Shown here: positions 6,658 through 8,347 of the stretch, piece after piece
Position numbering within the stretch: the stretch's first letter is position 1
Layout: every line of letters starts with the position of its first letter
Source of the DNA: Calditrichia bacterium
Lineage (GTDB): Bacteria; Calditrichota; Calditrichia; JAJRVZ01
Assembly (NCBI GenBank): GCA_030634505.1
Contig: DAOWAQ010000073.1
Location: forward strand, 1-8,347
Direction of reading: 5' to 3'
DNA length: 8,347 nt
Position numbers and translations under genes: made by a program
Notes under the pieces: model-generated
What the model was told of the DNA's origin: nothing
The model's database searches: none
What the model saw: only the letters and a program-made list of their open reading frames with translations

Positions 6658-6687
6658 TTGAAATGAATATATAAATTTCATCATAAT
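6658..6687 (+). promoter_or_regulatory. Candidate sigma-70-type promoter of the kinase-regulator operon
   Basis: TTGAAA (6658-6663) and CATAAT (6682-6687) each match the consensus at five of six positions, with an 18-base spacer, about 55 bases before the kinase start. The spacer region also holds TGAAAT (6659-6664) and ATTTCA (6675-6680), a 6-bp inverted repeat with a 10-base gap that could be an operator. In sequence this AT-rich, chance matches are common, so the call is tentative. Confidence 0.3.
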
Positions 6688-6742
6688 TAACTGATTTTAT
6701 TTTTGATAATGTAATCAATACAAAAGCAACATTTTTTAAGAA

Positions 6743-7792
6743 ATGAAAATTACAAGTCGTCCGCTAGCAACAAAATATTTACCGATGAATTATAAATTTT
6801 TCTTTTATGTAACAGGATTTGTATCACTTGTAGTATTTTCTTTATTATTAACTGCACACTATTTACAAGAGGCACTTCTCTGGGTTGGAGTTTTAACAAT
6901 TTTATTAAGCATATTTTTTTCATATTTAATTTCGCAATCTGTTACAAAACACTTTCGTGAAATGGCAAACATAATTGATAAATATAGTGAAGGCAATTTT
7001 GATGGTGCAATTGAAACTAATCAATATAATGAGTTTGGAGAATTAAAAAATTCGCTAAATAAACTTTCTGATTCTTTCAAGTCCATGATAGACGAGAAAA
7101 TATCAAATGAAAACTTTGTAATGTTGGGAGAATTTGCTGCATATATCATACATGACTTGAAAAATCCGATTAGTGGAATTCATTTACTAGCAGAAGGTTT
7201 AAACAAAAAAATAGCAACAAATGATGATTTAAAAAAATATTCAAATGAAATATTGCTTGCGTCTCAAAAGCTGGATGATTTTATAAAGAAAACTTTGGAT
7301 ATTGCCAAACCAACAATATTGAATACTCAACCCATAAAAATAAATCAACTAATTAATAATGTTTTAAATGAAATTAATTTGCCAGGAATTGAGATTGAAA
7401 AAAGATTTGATGAATCTGAAACAGAAATTATAGGAGATTATCAACTACTTTACAGAGCAATAATAAATATTATTAATAATGCCATCGAATCTATTGAAAT
7501 CGAAGGCAAAATAGTTATTGAAACAAAAAAATCCGAAAATATAATTATAAAAATTTCTGACAATGGTATGGGGATTGATAAGAACCAAATTAATACTATT
7601 TTCAGACCCTTTTATTCATCCAAAGGAAAAGGACATGGTTTGGGGTTGGCTATGGTAAAAAAAACCATTTTAATGCATCACGGCACTATTGAAGTGGAAA
7701 GTAAAATTGGCTGCGGATCAACCTTTACAATAATTTTACCTGATAATAAAAAGCACCATACGACAGTATTTAATCTGAAAGAAAAGGAATAA
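6743..7792 (+). CDS. Membrane sensor histidine kinase (two TM spans, HAMP, HisKA, HATPase)
   Basis: A sensor kinase that autophosphorylates on a histidine and passes the phosphate to the regulator encoded 4 bases downstream. There are 349 residues. Two hydrophobic spans (about 17-40 and 44-64) are joined by only a few residues, so there is almost no extracytoplasmic domain. A HAMP linker follows (about 65-116, with the NEFGEL motif at 96-101). The H box is IIHDLKNPIS (135-144) with H137 as phosphoacceptor. The catalytic domain has the N box NIINNA (242-247, N246), G1 box DNGMGI (273-278), F box RPFYSSKGKG (288-297) and G2 box GHGLGLAM (297-304). All catalytic elements are present. No strong Shine-Dalgarno precedes the ATG at 6743; the alternative ATG at 6785 is no better, and the first fits a short cytoplasmic N-terminus. 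The gene looks more A-rich than the transporters, judged by eye. The class (NtrB/AtoS-like, partner of a sigma-54 activator) follows from the neighbour. Confidence 0.92.
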   Translation: MKITSRPLATKYLPMNYKFFFYVTGFVSLVVFSLLLTAHYLQEALLWVGVLTILLSIFFSYLISQSVTKHFREMANIIDKYSEGNFDGAIETNQYNEFGELKNSLNKLSDSFKSMIDEKISNENFVMLGEFAAYIIHDLKNPISGIHLLAEGLNKKIATNDDLKKYSNEILLASQKLDDFIKKTLDIAKPTILNTQPIKINQLINNVLNEINLPGIEIEKRFDESETEIIGDYQLLYRAIINIINNAIESIEIEGKIVIETKKSENIIIKISDNGMGIDKNQINTIFRPFYSSKGKGHGLGLAMVKKTILMHHGTIEVESKIGCGSTFTIILPDNKKHHTTVFNLKEKE

Positions 7793-7796
7793 ATAA

Positions 7797-8347
7797 ATGC
7801 CAAATATTCTGATTGTTGATGATGAAATATCCATGTTAAAAGGAATAGAATATAATTTGCAGGATGTTCCCGGTTTCCAGGTTTATACAGCGCCGGATGT
7901 GGAACAAGCTACAGAAATTATAGAAAAGGAAGAGTTAGACTTGGTTATAAGTGATTTAATGCTGCCTAAAATTGAAAATGGACTAGAAGTAATGCGGGTT
8001 GCAAATGCTCAAAGCTACAATCCTTCTGTGTTGGCAATGACTGCTTTTGATACAGCAGAAAATGCTGTCGAAGCTATGAATGCAGGAGCTGATGATTTCA
8101 TTTCGAAAGGATTCAACTCAGATGAGCTGGTTGTGCGAATTAATAATTTGTTAGAAAAACGAAGATATCTTGAAAAAATAGCATTTGAAAATAAAATTTT
8201 AAAAGATTCTTTAAAGCAACAGTATAATGATTTTAAAATTGTTGGACAGTCAGAAGTTACTCAGAATCTGATTAAAAAGATAAGAAAAATAGCGGAGGAT
8301 GGAAATTCAACTTGCCTCATTTATGGTGAAAGTGGAACCGGAAAAGA
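7797..8347 (+). CDS. NtrC-family sigma-54-dependent response regulator, truncated by the window edge
   Basis: The first 183 codons of a response regulator that, when phosphorylated, should activate RNA polymerase with sigma-54. The receiver domain (about 1-120) begins MPNILIVDDE with acidic pocket D8, D9. Phosphoacceptor D53 sits in VISDLMLP, with T82 in AMTA and K104 in FISKGF. The residue after K104 is glycine, where most receivers have proline. A charged helical linker (about 120-145, EKRRYLEKIAFENKILKDS) leads into the AAA+ domain, starting IVGQSEVTQNLIKKIRKIA. The window ends just after Walker A GESGTGK (177-183). The rest of the AAA+ module with its sigma-54-contacting GAFTGA loop, and any DNA-binding domain, lie outside. 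AAAGGAA at 7783-7789 precedes the ATG by about 7 bases, and the gap to the kinase stop is 4 bases, so the two are one operon. Targets are not visible. Confidence 0.93.
   Translation, partial: MPNILIVDDEISMLKGIEYNLQDVPGFQVYTAPDVEQATEIIEKEELDLVISDLMLPKIENGLEVMRVANAQSYNPSVLAMTAFDTAENAVEAMNAGADDFISKGFNSDELVVRINNLLEKRRYLEKIAFENKILKDSLKQQYNDFKIVGQSEVTQNLIKKIRKIAEDGNSTCLIYGESGTGK

Overview
The window is an AT-rich bacterial chromosome segment with compact genes. Five complete genes lie on the minus strand (about 161-6459). A divergent two-component pair on the plus strand (6743 to the right edge) follows them. The five minus-strand genes all have recognisable Shine-Dalgarno sequences (GGAGG, AAGGA or GGGAG), which argues against a typical member of the core Bacteroidetes, where these are usually absent. 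AT-richness, a TTGTCATT...AATGACAA palindromic intergenic element and a degenerate ACTGATTACT-type spacer would fit a Gram-negative lineage around the FCB group (for example Ignavibacteria- or Calditrichota-like). That placement is an inference and is weak. The signal peptide on the small metal-binding protein and the sigma-54-type response regulator fit a Gram-negative cell.

Layout from left to right. 1-160: a possible C-terminal tail of a plus-strand gene, then a weak AT-rich hairpin. 161-1618 (-): POT-family proton/peptide symporter. 1619-1816: intergenic, carrying a roughly 100-bp imperfect palindrome. 1817-2896 (-): a divergent YchF/OLA1-type GTPase or ATPase whose G3 aspartate is missing. 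2947-3015: a good intrinsic terminator and an AT-rich palindrome, both serving the next gene. 3015-3386 (-): a small exported heavy-metal-associated (HMA) domain protein with a cysteine-rich tail. 3387-3558: degenerate low-complexity spacer. 3559-5013 (-): sodium/alanine-glycine symporter (AGCS). 5101-6459 (-): neurotransmitter:sodium symporter family transporter (NSS). 6460-6742: divergent intergenic region with inverted repeats and a candidate promoter. 6743-7792 (+): membrane histidine kinase. 7797 to the edge (+): an NtrC-type response regulator, cut off inside the Walker A motif of its AAA+ domain.

Three of the five minus-strand genes are secondary transporters for peptides or amino acids: one proton-coupled (POT) and two sodium-coupled (AGCS, NSS). 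This suggests an organism that lives at least partly on peptides and amino acids. NSS and AGCS may share a transcript, since only 87 bases and no terminator separate them. The kinase and regulator are almost certainly one operon (4-base gap). Their divergent placement next to the NSS gene makes regulation of the transporters possible, but no sigma-54 promoter (GG-N10-GC type) was recognised upstream of any transporter. I see no CRISPR array, tRNA, rRNA, insertion sequence or phage gene. No wholly new system is evident; the most unusual items are the degenerate YchF paralogue, the Cys-tailed HMA protein and the structured intergenic sequences.
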